Below are positions 21,107 to 36,200 of a stretch of DNA of 64,000 nucleotides, piece after piece (the first letter of the stretch is position 1; each line of letters begins with the position of its first letter). Below the pieces are notes generated by a model. That model was not told the DNA's origin. It worked only from the letters and a program-made list of their open reading frames with translations, and ran no database searches. Where the stretch lies: positions 12,257,820 to 12,321,819 of the forward strand of contig OY727096.1 in NCBI GenBank assembly GCA_963402885.1, read 5' to 3'. The position numbers and the translations under genes are program-made. This DNA comes from Antedon bifida. Taxonomy: Eukaryota; Echinodermata; Crinoidea; Comatulida; Antedonidae.

Positions 21107-24100
21107 GAGACGTTTTAGACCATTTTGTGATTTTCGAAAAAACTTGTTAACATAAAAACACCAAAGTGTTTAGAATAGCTTCAAATCGCATTTGGAGACG
21201 TTTTAGACCATATTGTGATTTTCGAAAAAACTTGTTCACATAAAAACATCAAAGTGTACAGAATAGCTTCAAATCGCATTTGGAGACGTTTTAGACCATT
21301 TTGTGATTTTCGAAAAAACTTTTCACACATCAAACTTTTCACACATCAAAGAGCACAAAATAGCTTAATATCGTATTTAAAAACGTTTTAGACCATTTTG
21401 AGCATTTCGACAAAAATTTTTCACACAAAACATCAAAGTGTACAGAATAGCTTCAAATCGCATTTGGAGACGTTTTAGACCATTTTGTGATTTTCGAAAA
21501 AACTTTTTAACACAAAAACACCAAAGTGCTTAGAATAGCTCCAAATCGCATTTGGAGACGTTTTAGACCATTTGGTGATTTTCGAAAAAAATTGTTAACA
21601 TAAAAACATCAAAGTGTACAGAATAGCTTCAAATCGCATTTGGAGACGTTTTAGACCATTTTGTGATTTTCGAAAAAACTTGTTAACATAAAAACATCAA
21701 AGTGTTCAGAATAGCTTGAAAACGCATTTGGAGACGTTTTAGACCATTTTGTGATTTTCGAAAAAACTTTTCACACAAAAACATCAAAGAGCACAAAATA
21801 GCTTAATATCGTATTTAAAAACGTTTTAGACCATTTTGAGCATTTCGACAAAAATTTTTCACACAAAACATCAAAGTGTACAGAATAGCTTCAAATCGCA
21901 TTTTGAGACGTTTTAGACCATTTTGTGATTTTCGAAAAAACTTGTTAACATAAAAACACCAAAGTGCTTAGAATAGCTTCAAATCGCATTTGGAGACGTT
22001 TTAGACCATTTTGTGATTTTCGAAAAAACTTGTTAACATAAAAACATCAAAGTGTTCAGAATAGCTTCAAATCGCATTTGGAGACGTTTTAGACCATTTT
22101 GTTATTTTCGAAAAAACTTTGTTACACAAAAACACCAAAGTGCTTAGAATAGCTTCAAATCGCATTTGGAGACGTTTTAGACCATTTTGTGATTTTCGAA
22201 AAAAGTTGTTAACATAAAAACATCAAAGTGTACAGAATAGCTTCATATCGCATTTGGAGACGTTTTAGACCATTTTGTGATTTTCGAAAAAACTTGTTAA
22301 CACAAAAACACCAAAGTGTACAGAATAGTTTCAAATCGCATTTGGAGACGTTTTAGACCATTTTGTGATTTTCGAAAAAACTTTTCACACAAAAACATCA
22401 AAGTGTACAGAATAGCTTCATATCGCATTTGGAGACGTTTTAGATCATTTTGTGATTTTCGAAAAAACTTGTTAACACAAAAACACCAAAGTGTACAGAA
22501 TAGTTTCAAATCGCATTTGGAGACGTTTTAGACCATTTTGTGATTTTCGAAAAAACTTTTCACACAAAAACATCAAAGTGTACAGAATAGCTTCAAATCG
22601 CATTTGGAGACGTTTTAGACCATTCTGTGATTTTCGAAAAAACTTAGTTACACAAAAACACCAAAGTGCTTAGAATAGCTTCAAATCGCATTTGGAGACG
22701 TTTTAGACCATTTTGTGATTTTCGAAAAAAGTTGTTAACATAAAAACATCAAAGTGTACAGAATAGCTTCATATCGCATTTGGAGACGTTTTAGACCATT
22801 TTGTGATTTTCGAAAAAACTTGTTAACACAAAAACACCAAAGTGTACAGAATAGTTTCAAATCGCATTTGGAGACGTTTTAGACCATTTTGTGATTTTCG
22901 AAAAAAGTTGTTAACATAAAAACATCAAAGTGTACAGAATAGCTTCAAATCGCATTTGGAGACGTTTTAGACCATTTTGTGATTTTCGAAAAAACTTGTT
23001 AACATAAAAACATCAAAGTGTTCAGAATAGCTTGAAATCGCATTTGGAGACGTTTTAGACCATTTTGTGATTTTCGAAAAAACTTTTCACACAAAAACAT
23101 CAAAGAGCACAAAATAGCTTAATATCGTATTTAAAACCGTTTTAGACCATTTTGAGCATTTCGACAAAAATTTTTCACACAAAACATCAAAGTGTACAGA
23201 ATAGCTTCAAATCGCATTTGGAGACGTTTTAGACCATTTTGTGATTTTCGAAAAAACTTGTTAACATAAAAACACCAAAGTGCTTAGAATAGCTTCAAAT
23301 CGCATTTGGAGACGTTTTAGACCATTTTGTGATTTTCGAAAAAACTTGTTAACATAAAAACATCAAAGTGTTCAGAATAGCTTCAAATCGCATTTGGAGA
23401 CGTTTTAGACCATTTTGTTATTTTCGAAAAAACTTAGTTACACAAAAACACCAAAGTGCTTAGAATAGCTTCAAATCGCATTTGCAGACGTTTTAGACCA
23501 TTTTGTGATTTTCGAAAAAAGTTGTTAACATAAAAACATCAAAGTGTACAGAATAGCTTCATATCGCATTTGGAGACGTTTTAGACCATTTTGTGATTTT
23601 CGAAAAAAACTTGTTAACACAAAAACACCAAAGTGTACAGAATAGTTTCAAATCGCATTTGGAGACGTTTTAGACCATTTTGTGATTTTCGAAAAAACTT
23701 TTCACACAAAAACATCAAAGTGTACAGAATAGCTTCAAATCGCATTTGGAGACGTTTTAGACCATTTTGTGATTTTCGAAAAAACTTGTTAACATAAAAA
23801 CATCAAAGTGTACAGAATAGCTTCAAATCGCATTTGGAGACGTTTTAGACCATTTTGTGATTCTCGAAAAAACTTTTCACACAAAAACATCAAAGAGCAC
23901 AAAATAGCTTAGAATAGCTTCAAATCGCATTTGGAGACGTTTTAGACCATTTTATTTTCGAAAAAACTTAGTTACACAAAAACACCAAAGTGCTTAGAAT
24001 AGCTTCAAATCGCATTTGGAGACGTTTTAGACCATTTTGTGATTTTCGAAAAAAGTTGTTAACATAAAAACATCAAAGTGTACAGAATAGCTTCATATCG

Positions 24101-24816
24101 CATTTGGAGACGTTTTAGACCATTTTGTGATTTTCGAAAAAACTTGTTAACACAAAAACACCAAAGTGTACAGAATAGTTTCAAATCGCATTTGGAGACG
24201 TTTTAGACCATTTTGTGATTTTAGAAAAAACTTTTCACACAAAAACATCAAAGTGTACAGAATAGCTTCAAATCGCATTTGGAGACGTTTTAGACCATTT
24301 TGTGATTTTCGAAAAAACTTGTTAACATAAAAACATCAAAGTGTACAGAATAGCTTCAAATCGCATTTGGAGACGTTTTAGACCATTTTGTGATTTTCGA
24401 AAAAAAATTTTAACACAAAAACATCAAAGAGCACAAAATAGCTTAATATCGTATTTAAAAACGTTTTAGACCATTTTGAGCATTTCGACAAAAATTTTTT
24501 ACACAAAACATCAAAGTGTACAGAATAGCTTCAAATCGCATTTTGAGACGTTTTAGACCATTTTGTGATTTTCGAAAAAACTTGTTAACATAAAAACACC
24601 AAAGTGCTTAGAATAGCTTCAAATCGCATTTGGAGACGTTTTAGACCATTTTGTGATTTTCGAAAAAACTTGTTAACATAAAAACATCAAAGTGTTCAGA
24701 ATAGCTTCAAATCGCATTTGGAGACGTTTTAGACCATTTTGTGATTTTCGAAAAAACTTGTTAACATAAAAACATCAAAGTGTTCAGAATAGCTTCAAAT
24801 CGTATTTGGAGACGTT

Positions 24817-27800
24817 TTAGACCATTTTGTTATTTTCGAAAAAACTTAGTTACACAAAAACACCAAAGTGCTTAGAATAGCTTCAAATCGCATTTGGAGA
24901 CGTTTTAGACCATTTTGTGATTTTCGAAAAAAGTTGTTAACATAAAAACATCAAAGTGTACAGAATAGCTTCATATCGCATTTGGAGACGTTTTAGACCA
25001 TTTTGTGATTTTCGAAAAAATTTGTTAACACAAAAACACCAAAGTGTACAGAATAGTTTCAAATCGCATTTGGAGACGTTTTAGACCATTTTGTGATTTT
25101 CGAAAAAACTTTTCACACAAAAACATCAAAGTGTACAGAATAGCTTCAAATCGCATTTGGAGACGTTTTAGACCATTTTGTGATTTTCGAAAAAACTTGT
25201 TAACATAAAAACATCAAAGTGTACAGAATAGCTTCAAATCGCATTTGGAGACGTTTTAGACCATTTTGTGATTTTCGAAAAAACTTTTCACACAAAAACA
25301 TCAAAGAGCACAAAATAGCTTAGAATAGCTTCAAATCGCATTTGGAGACGTTTTAGACCATTTTGTTATTTTCGAAAAAACTTAGTTACACAAAAACACC
25401 AAAGTGCTTAGAATAGCTTCAAATCGCATTTGGAGACGTTTTAGACCATTTTGTGATTTTCGAAAAAAGTTGTTAACATAAAAACATCAAAGTGTACAGA
25501 ATAGCTTCATATCGCATTTGGAGACGTTTTAGACCATTTTGTGATTTTCGAAAAAACTTGTTAACACAAAAACACCAAAGTGTACAGAATAGCTTCAAAT
25601 CGCATTTGGAGACGTTTTAGACCATTTTGTGATTTTCGAAAAAACTTTTCACAAAAAAACATCAAAGAGCACAAAATAGCTTAATATCGTATTTAAAAAC
25701 GTTTTAGACCATTTTGAGGATTTCGACAAAAATTATTCACACTAAACATCAAAGTGTACAGAATAGCTTCAAATCGCATTTGGAGACGTTTTAGACCATT
25801 TTGTGATTTTCGAAAAAACTTTTTAACACAAAAACACCAAAGTGCTTAGAATAGCTTCAAATCGCATTTGGAGACGTTTTAGACCATTTGGTGATTTTCG
25901 AAAAAACTTGTTAACATAAAAACATCAAAGTGTACAGAATAGCTTCAAATCGCATTTGGAGACGTTTTAGACCATTTTGTGATTTTCGAAAAAACTTGTT
26001 AACATAAAAACATCAAAGTGTTCAGAATAGCTTGAAATCGCATTTGGAGACGTTTTAGACCATTTTGTGATTTTCGAAAAAACTTTTCACAAAAAAACAT
26101 CAAAGAGCACAAAATAGCTTAATATCGTATTTAAAAACGTTTTAGACCATTTTGAGGATTTCGACAAAAAATTATTCACACCAAACATCAAAGTGAACAG
26201 AATAGCTTCAAATCGCATTTGGACATGTTTTAGACCATTTTGTGATTTTCGAAAAAACTTGTTAACATAAAACCATCAAAGTGTACAGAATAGCTTCAAA
26301 TCGCATTTTGAGACATTTTAGAATATTTTGTGATTTTCGAAAAAACTTGGTTACACAAAAAAACCAAAGTGCTTAGAATAGCTTCAAATCGCATTTGGAG
26401 ACGTTTTAGACCATTTTGAGCATTTCGACAAAAAATTTTTACACAAAACATCAAAGTGTACAGAATAGCTTAAAATCGTATTTGGAGACGTTTTAGACCA
26501 TTTTGTGATTTTGGAAAAAAGTTGTTAACATAAAAACATCAAAGTGTACAGAATAGCTTCAAATCGCATTTGGAGACGTTATAGACCATTTTGTGATTTT
26601 CGAAAAAAGTTGTTAACATAAAAACATCAAAGTGTACAGAATAGCTTCAAATCGCATTTGGAGACGTTTTAGACCATTTTGTGATTTTCGAAAAAACTTT
26701 TCACACAAAAACATCAAAGAGCACAAAATAGCTTAATATCGTATTTAAAAACGTTTTAGACCATTTTGAGCATTTCGACAACAATTTTTTACACAAAACA
26801 TCAAAGTGTACAGAATAGCTTCAAATCGCATTTGGAGACGTTTTAGACCATTTTGTGATTTTCGAAAAAACTTGTTAACATAAAAACACCAAAGTGTTTA
26901 GAATAGCTTCAAATCGCATTTGGAGACGTTTTAGACCATTTTGTGATTTTCGAAAAAACTTGTTCACATAAAAACATCAAAGTGTACAGAATAGCTTCAA
27001 ATCGCATTTGGAGACGTTTTAGACCATTTTGTGATTTTCGAAAAAACTTTTCACACATCAAACTTTTCACACATCAAAGAGCACAAAATAGCTTAATATC
27101 GTATTTAAAAACGTTTTAGACCATTTTGAGCATTTCGACACAAATTTTTCACACAAAACATCAAAGTGTACAGAATAGCTTCAAATCGCATTTGGAGACG
27201 TTTTAGACCATTTTGTGATTTTCGAAAAAACTTTTTAACACAAAAACACCAAAGTGCTTAGAATAGCTCCAAATCGCATTTGGAGACGTTTTAGACCATT
27301 TGGTGATTTTCGAAAAAAATTGTTAACATAAAAACATCAAAGTGTACAGAATAGCTTCAAATCGCATTTGGAGACGTTTTAGACCATTTTGTGATTTTCG
27401 AAAAAACTTGTTAACATAAAAACATCAAAGTGTTCAGAATAGCTTGAAATCGCATTTGGAGACGTTTTAGACCATTTTGTGATTTTCGAAAAAACTTTTC
27501 ACACAAAAACATCAAAGAGCACAAAATAGCTTAATATCGTATTTAAAAACGTTTTAGACCATTTTGAGCATTTCGACAAAAATTTTTCACACAAAACATC
27601 AAAGTGTACAGAATAGCTTCAAATCGCATTTTGAGACGTTTTAGACCATTTTGTGATTTTCGAAAAAACTTGTTAACATAAAAACACCAAAGTGCTTAGA
27701 ATAGCTTCAAATCGCATTTGGAGACGTTTTAGACCATTTTGTGATTTTCGAAAAAACTTGTTAACATAAAAACATCAAAGTGTTCAGAATAGCTTCAAAT

Positions 27801-28011
27801 CGCATTTGGAGACGTTTTAGACCATTTTGTTATTTTCGAAAAAACTTAGTTACACAAAAACACCAAAGTGCTTAGAATAGCTTCAAATCGCATTTGGAGA
27901 CGTTTTAGACCATTTTGTGATTTTCGAAAAAAGTTGTTAACATAAAAACATCAAAGTGTACAGAATAGCTTCATATCGCATTTGGAGACGTTTTAGACCA
28001 TTTTGTGATTT
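24817..28011 (+). repeat. HOR block paralogous to the insertion locus (empty site)
   Basis: Aligns with 3.96-6.10 kb at offset 20,856 and with 7.21-8.27 kb at offset 19,746. It therefore carries the uninterrupted target site, CGAAAAAACTTGTTCAC at about 26951-26967. About seven substitutions are visible over roughly 2.2 kb next to the insertion. From about 25.6 kb on, the same block matches 36.4-38.6 kb at offset 10,784-10,785. Confidence 0.85.
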
Positions 28012-28268
28012 TCGAAAAAACTTGTTAACACAAAAACACCAAAGTGTACAGAATAGTTTCAAATCGCATTTGGAGACGTTTTAGACCATTTTGTGATTTT
28101 CGAAAAAACTTTTCACACAAAAACATCAAAGTGTACAGAATAGCTTCAAATCGCATTTGGAGACGTTTTAGACCATTTTGTGATTTTCGAAAAAACTTGT
28201 TAACATAAAAACATCAAAGTGTACAGAATAGCTTCAAATCGCATTTGGAGACGTTTTAGACCATTTTG
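27480..28268 (+). repeat. Representative nine-monomer HOR (789 bp)
   Basis: Monomer boundaries: E 27480-27566, F 27567-27653, G 27654-27741, H 27742-27829, B 27830-27917, C 27918-28005, D 28006-28093, A' 28094-28180, A 28181-28268. E, F and A' are 87 bp and the rest 88 bp. It is followed by a hybrid E monomer whose second half reads TAGCTTAGAATAGCTTC, then another B-C-D. The same series recurs near 10.26, 14.97, 16.0 (shortened), 23.07 and 43.4 kb. Confidence 0.87.
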
Positions 28269-31200
28269 TGATTTTCGAAAAAACTTTTCACACAAAAACA
28301 TCAAAGAGCACAAAATAGCTTAGAATAGCTTCAAATCGCATTTGGAGACGTTTTAGACCATTTTGTTATTTTCGAAAAAACTTAGTTACACAAAAACACC
28401 AAAGTGCTTAGAATAGCTTCAAATCGCATTTGGAGACGTTTTAGACCATTTTGTGAATTTCGAAAAAAGTTGTTAACATAAAAACATCAAAGTGTACAGA
28501 ATAGCTTCATATCGCATTTGGAGACGTTTTAGACCATTTTGTGATTTTCGAAAAAACTTGTTAACACAAAATCACCAAAGTGTACAGAATAGCTTCAAAT
28601 CGCATTTGGAGACGTTTTAGACCATTTTGTGATTTTCGAAAAAACTTTTCACACAAAAACATCAAAGAGCACAAAATAGCTTAATATCGTATTTAAAAAC
28701 GTTTTAGACCATTTTGAGGATTTCGACAAAAATTATTCACACCAAACATCAAAGTGTACAGAATAGCTTCAAATCGCATTTGTAGACGTTTTAGACCATT
28801 TTGTGATTTTCGAAAAAACTTTTTAACACAAAAACACCAAAGTGCTTAGAATAGCTTCAAATCGCATTTGGAGACGTTTTAGACCATTTGGTGATTTTCG
28901 AAAAAACTTGTTAACATAAAAACATCAAAGTGTACAGAATAGCTTCAAATCGCATTTGGAGACGTTTTAGACCATTTTGTGATTTTCGAAAAAACTTTTC
29001 ACACAAAAACATCAAAGAGCACAAAATAGCTTAATATCGTATTTAAAATCGTTTTACACCATTTTGAGCATTTCGACAAAAATTTTTCACACAAAACATC
29101 AAAGTGTACAGAATAGCTTCAAATCGCATTTTGAGACGTTTTAGACCATTTTGTGATTTTCGAAAAAACTTGTTAACATAAAAACACCAAAGTGCTTAGA
29201 ATAGCTTCAAATCGCATTTGGAGACGTTTTAGACCATTTTGTGATTTTCGAAAAAACTTGTTAACATAAAAACATCAAAGTGTTCAGAATAGCTTCAAAT
29301 CGCATTTGGAGACGTTTTAGACCATTTTGTTATTTTCGAAAAAACTTAGTTACACAAAAACACCAAAGTGCTTAGAATAGCTTCAAATCGCATTTGGAGA
29401 CGTTTTAGACCATTTTGTGATTTTCGAAAAAAGTTGTTAACATAAAAACATCAAAGTGTACAGAATAGCTTCATATCGCATTTGGAGACGTTTTAGACCA
29501 TTTTGTGATTTTCGAAAAAACTTGTTAACATAAAAACATCAAAGTGTACAGAATAACTTCAAATCGCATTTGGAGACGTTTTAGACCATTTTGTGATTTT
29601 CGAAAAAACTTGTTAACATAAAAACATCAAAGTGTACAGAATAGCTTCAAATCGCATTTGGAGACGTTTTAGACCATTTTGTGATTTTCGAAAAAACTTG
29701 TTAACATAAAAACATCAAAGTGTTCAGAATAGCTTGAAATCGCATTTGGAGACGTTTTAGACCATTTTGTGATTTTCGAAAAAACTTTTCACACAAAAAC
29801 ATCAAAGAGCACAAAATAGCTTAATATCGTATTTAAAAACGTTTTAGACCATTTTGAGCATTTCGACAAAAATTTTTCACACAAAACATCAAAGTGTACA
29901 GAATAGCTTCAAATCGCATTTTGAGACGTTTTAGACCATTTTGTAATTTTCGAAAAAACTTGTTAACATAAAAACATCAAAGTGTACAGAATAGCTTCAA
30001 ATCGCATTTGGAGACGTTTTAGACCATTTTGTTATTTTCGAAAAAACTTAGTTACACAAAAACACCAAAGTGCTTAGAATAGCTTCAAATCGCATTTGGA
30101 GACGTTTTAGACCATTTTGTGATTTTCGAAAAAAGTTGTTAACATAAAAACATCAAAGTGTACAGAATTGCTTCATATCGCATTTGGAGACGTTTTAGAC
30201 CATTTTGTGATTTTCGAAAAAACTTGTTAACACAAAAACACCAAAGTGTACAGAATAGCTTCAAATCGCATTTGGAGACGTTTTAGACCATTTTGTGATT
30301 TTCGAAAAAACTTTTCACACATCAAACTTTTCACACATCAAAGAGCACAAAATAGCTTAATATCGTATTTAAAAACGTTTTAGACCATTTTGAGGATTTC
30401 GACAAAAATTATTCACACCAAACATCAAAGTGTACAGAATAGCTTCAAATCGCATTTGGAGACGTTTTAGACCATTTTGTGATTTTCGAAAAAACTTTTT
30501 AACACAAAAACACCAAAGTGCTTAGAATAGCTTCAAATCGCATTTGGAGACGTTTTAGACCATTTGGTGATTTTCGAAAAAACTTGTTAACATAAAAACA
30601 TCAAAGTGTACAGAATAGCTTCAAATCGCATTTGGAGACGTTTTAGACCATTTTGTGATTTTCGAAAAAACTTGTTAACATAAAAACATCAAAGTGTTCA
30701 GAATAGCTTGAAATCGCATTTGGAGACGTTTTAGACCATTGTGTGATTTTCGAAAAAACTTTTCACAAAAAAACATCAAAGTGTACAGAATAGCTTCATA
30801 TCGCATTTGGAGACGTTTTAGACCATTTTGTGATTTTCGAAAAAACTTGTTAACACAAAAACACCAAAGTGTACAGAATAGTTTCAAATCGCATTTGGAG
30901 ACGTTTTAGACCATTTTGTGATTTTCGAAAAAACTTTTCACACAAAAACATCAAAGTGTACAGAATAGCTTCAAATCGCATTTGGAGACGTTTTAGACCA
31001 TTTTGTGATTTTCGAAAAAACTTGTTAACATAAAAACATCAAAGTGTACAGAATAGCTTCAAATCGCATTTGGAGACGTTTTAGACCATTTTGTGATTTT
31101 CGAAAAAACTTTTCACACAAAAACATCAAAGAGCACAAAATAGCTTAGAATAGCTTCAAATCGCATTTGGAGACGTTTTAGACCATTTTGTTATTTTCGA

Positions 31201-33219
31201 AAAAACTTAGTTACACAAAAACACCAAAGTGCTTAGAATAGCTTCAAATCGCATTTGGAGACGTTTTAGACCATTTTGTGATTTTCGAAAAAAGTTGTTA
31301 ACATAAAAACATCAAAGTGTACAGAATAGCTTCATATCGCATTTGGAGACGTTTTAGACCATTTTGTGATTTTCGAAAAAACTTGTTAACACAAAAACAC
31401 CAAAGTGTACAGAATAGTTTCAAATCGCATTTGGAGACGTTTTAGACCATTTTGTGATTTTCGAAAAAACTTTTCACACAAAAACATCAAAGTGTACAGA
31501 ATAGCTTCAAATCGCATTTGGAGACGTTTTAGACCATTTTGTGATTTTCGAAAAAACTTGTTAACATAAAAACATCAAAGTGTACAGAATAGCTTCAAAT
31601 CGCATTTGGAGACGTTTTAGACCATTTTGTTATTTTCGAAAAAACTTAGTTACACAAAAACACCAAAGTGCTTAGAATAGCTTCAAATCGCATTTGGAGA
31701 CGTTTTAGACCATTTTGTGATTTTCGAAAAAAGTTGTTAACATAAAAACATCAAAGTGTACAGAATAGCTTCATATCGCATTTGGAGACGTTTTAGACCA
31801 TTTTGTGATTTTCGAAAAAACTTGTTAACACAAAAACACCAAAGTGTACAGAATAGCTTCAAATCGCATTTGGAGACGTTTTAGACCATTTTGTGATTTT
31901 CGAAAAAACTTTTCACACATCAAACTTTTCACACATCAAAGAGCACAAAATAGCTTAATATCGTATTTAAAAACGTTTTAGACCATTTTGAGGATTTCGA
32001 CAAAAATTATTCACACCAAACATCAAAGTGTACAGAATAGCTTCAAATCGCATTTGGAGACGTTTTAGACCATTTTGTGATTTTCGAAAAAACTTTTTAA
32101 CACAAAAACACCAAAGTGCTTAGAATAGCTTCAAATCGCATTTGGAGACGTTTTAGACCATTTGGTGATTTTCGAAAAAACTTGTTAACATAAAAACATC
32201 AAAGTGTACAGAATAGCTTCAAATCGCATTTGGAGACGTTTTAGACCATTTTGTGATTTTCGAAAAAACTTGTTAACATAAAAACATCAAAGTGTTCAGA
32301 ATAGCTTGAAATCGCATTTGGAGACGTTTTAGACCATTTTGTGATTTTCGAAAAAACTTTTCACAAAAAAACATCAAAGAGCACAAAATAGCTTAATATC
32401 GTATTTAAAAACGTTTTAGACCATTTTGAGGATTTCGACAAAAAATTATTCACACCAAACATCAAAGTGAACAGAATAGCTTCAAATCGCATTTGGACAT
32501 GTTTTAGACCATTTTGTGATTTTCGAAAAAACTTGTTAACATAAAACCATCAAAGTGTACAGAATAGCTTCAAATCGCATTTTGAGACATTTTAGAATAT
32601 TTTGTGATTTTCGAAAAAACTTGGTTACACAAAAAAACCAAAGTGCTTAGAATAGCTTCAAATCGCATTTGGAGACGTTTTAGACCATTTTGAGCATTTC
32701 GACAAAAAATTTGTACACAAAACATCAAAGTGTACAGAATAGCTTACAATCGTATTTGGAGACGTTTTAGACCATTTTGTGATTTTGGAAAAAAGTTGTT
32801 AACATAAAAACATCAAAGTGTACAGAATAGCTTCAAATCGCATTTGGAGACGTTATAGACCATTTTGTGATTTTCGAAAAAAGTTGTAAGCATAAAAACA
32901 TCAAAGTGTACAGAATAGCTTCAAATCGCATTTGGAGACGTTTTAGACCATTTTATGATTTTCGAAAAAACTTTTCACACAAAAACATCAAAGAGCACAA
33001 AATAGCTTAATATCGTATTTAAAAACGTTTTAGACCATTTTGAGCATTTCGACAAAAATTTTTTACACAAAACATCAAAGTGTACAGAATACCTTCAAAT
33101 CGCATTTGGAGACGTTTTAGACCATTTTGTGATTTTCGAAAAAACTTGTTAACATAAAAACACCAAAGTGTTTAGAATAGCTTCAAATCGCATTTGGAGA
33201 CGTTTTAGACCATTTTGTG

Positions 33220-33290
33220 ATTTTCGAAAAAACTTGTTCACATAAAAACTTTTCACACATCAAAGAGCACAAAATAGCTTAATATCGTAT
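33220..33290 (+). repeat. Deletion junction in a HOR copy
   Basis: CACATAAAAAC runs straight into TTTTCACACATCAAAGAGC at about 33.24 kb. Other copies have one more monomer and two copies of the 16-bp ACTTTTCACACATCAA unit here. The join is explained by loss of about 104 bp between short matching AAAC/ACTTTTCAC words. Confidence 0.75.
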
Positions 33291-36200
33291 TTAAAAACGT
33301 TTTAGACCATTTTGAGCATTTCGACAAAAATTTTTCACACAAAACATCAAAGTGTACAGAATAGCTTCAAATCGCATTTGGAGACGTTTTAGACCATTTT
33401 GTGATTTTCGAAAAAACTTTTTTACACAAAAACACCAAAGTGCTTAGAATAGGTCCAAATCGCATTTGGAGACGTTTTAGACCATTTGGTGATTTTCGAA
33501 AAAAATTTTTAACATAAAAACATCAAAGTGTACAGAATAGCTTCAAATCGCATTTGGAGACGTTTTAGACCATTTTGTGATTTTCGAAAAAACTTGTTAA
33601 CATAAAAACATCAAAGTGTTCAGAATAGCTTGAAATCGCATTTGGAGACGTTTTAGACCATTTTGTGATTTTCGAAAAAACTTTTCACACAAAAACATCA
33701 AAGAGCACAAAATAGCTTAATATCGTATTTAAAAACGTTTTAGACCATTTTGAGCATTTCGACAAAAAATTTTCACACAAAACATCAAAGTGTACAGAAT
33801 AGCTTCAAATCGCATTTTGAGACGTTTTAGACCATTTTGTGATTTTCGAAAAAACTTGTTAACATAAAAACACCAAAGTGCTTAGAATAGCTTCAAATCG
33901 CATTTGGAGACGTTTTAGACCATTTTGTGATTTTCGAAAAAACTTGTTAACATAAAAACATCAAAGTGTTCAGAATAGCTTCAAATCGCATTTGGAGACG
34001 TTTTAGACCATTTTGTTATTTTCGAAAAAACTTAGTTACACAAAAACACCAAAGTGCTTAGAATAGCTTCAAATCGCATTTGGAGACGTTTTAGACCATT
34101 TTGTGATTTTCGAAAAAAGTTGTTAACATAAAAACATCAAAGTGTACAGAATAGCTTCATATCGCATTTGGAGACGTTTTAGACCATTTTGTGATTTTCG
34201 AAAAAACTTGTTAACACAAAAACACCAAAGTGTACAGAATAGTTTCAAATCGCATTTGGAGACGTTTTAGACCATTTTGTGATTTTCGAAAAAACTTTTC
34301 ACACAAAAACATCAAAGTGTACAGAATAGCTTCAAATCGCATTTGGAGACGTTTTAGACCATTTTGTGATTTTCGAAAAAACTTGTTAACATAAAAACAT
34401 CAAAGTGTACAGAATAACTTCAAATCGCATTTGGAGACGTTTTAGACCTTTTTGTGATTTTCGAAAAAACTTTTTAACACAAAAACACCGAAGTGCTTAG
34501 AATAGCTTCAAATCGCATTTGGAGACGTTTTAGACCATTTGGTGATTTTCGAAAAAACTTGTTAACATAAAAACATCAAAGTGTACAGAATAGCTTCAAA
34601 TCGCATTTGGAGACGTTTTAGACCATTTTGTGATTTTCGAAAAAACTTGTTAACATAAAAACATCAAAGTGTTCAGAATAGCTTGAAATCGCATTTGGAG
34701 ACGTTTTAGACCATTTTGTGATTTTCGAAAAAACTTTTCACACAAAAACATCAAAGAGCACAAAATAGCTTAATATCGTATTTAAAAACGTTTTAGACCA
34801 TTTTGAGCATTTCGACAAAAATTTTTCACACAAAACATCAAAGTGTACAGAATAGCTTCAAATCGCATTTTGAGACGTTTTAGACCATTTTGTGATTTTC
34901 GAAAAAACTTGTTAACATAAAAACATCAAAGTGTTCAGAATAGCTTCAAATCGCATTTGGAGACGTTTTAGACCATTTTGTTATTTTCGAAAAAACTTAG
35001 TTACACAAAAACACCAAAGTGCTTAGAATAGCTTCAAATCGCATTTGGAGACGTTTTAGACCATTTTGTGATTTTCGAAAAAAGTTGTTAACATAAAAAC
35101 ATCAAAGTGTACAGAATAGCTTCATATCGCATTTGGAGACGTTTTAGACCATTTTGTGATTTTCGAAAAAACTTTTCACACAAAAACATCAAAGAGCACA
35201 AAATAGCTTAGAATAGCTTCAAATCGCATTTGGAGACGTTTTAGACCATTTTGTTATTTTCGAAAAAACTTAGTTACACAAAAACACCAAAGTGCTTAGA
35301 ATAGCTTCAAATCGCATTTGGAGACGTTTTAGACCATTTTGTGATTTTCGAAAAAAGTTGTTAACATAAAAACATCAAAGTGTACAGAATAGCTTCATAT
35401 CGCATTTGGAGACGTTTTAGACCATTTTGTGATTTTCGAAAAAACTTGTTAACACAAAAACACCAAAGTGTACAGAATAGTTTCAAATCGCATTTGGAGA
35501 CGTTTTAGACCATTTTGTGATTTTCGAAAAAACTTTTCACACAAAAACATCAAAGTGTACAGAATAGCTTCAAATCGCATTTGGAGACGTTTTAGACCAT
35601 TTTGTGATTTTCGAAAAAACTTGTTAACATAAAAACATCAAAGTGTACAGAATAGCTTCAAATCGCATTTGGAGACGTTTTAGACCATTTTGTGATTTTC
35701 GAAAAAACTTTTCACACAAAAACATCAAAGAGCACAAAATAGCTTAGAATAGCTTCAAATCGCATTTGGAGACGTTTTAGACCATTTTGTGATTTTCGAA
35801 AAAAGTTGTTAACATAAAAACATCAAAGTGTACAGAATAGCTTCATATCGCATTTGGAGACGTTTTAGACCATTTTGTGATTTTCGAAAAAACTTGTTAA
35901 CAGAAAAACACCAAAGTGTACAGAATAGTTTCAAATCGCATTTGGAGACGTTTTAGACCATTTTGTGATTTTCGAAAAAACTTTTCACACAAAAACATCA
36001 AAGTGTACAGAATAGCTTCAAATCGCATTTGGAGACGTTTTAGACCATTTTGTGATTTTCGAAAAAAGTTGTTAACATAAAAACATCAAAGTGTACAGAA
36101 TAGCTTCAAATCGCATTTGGAGACGTTTTAGACCATTTTGTGATTTTCGAAAAAACTTTTCACACAAAAACATCAAAGAGCACAAAATAGCTTAGAATAG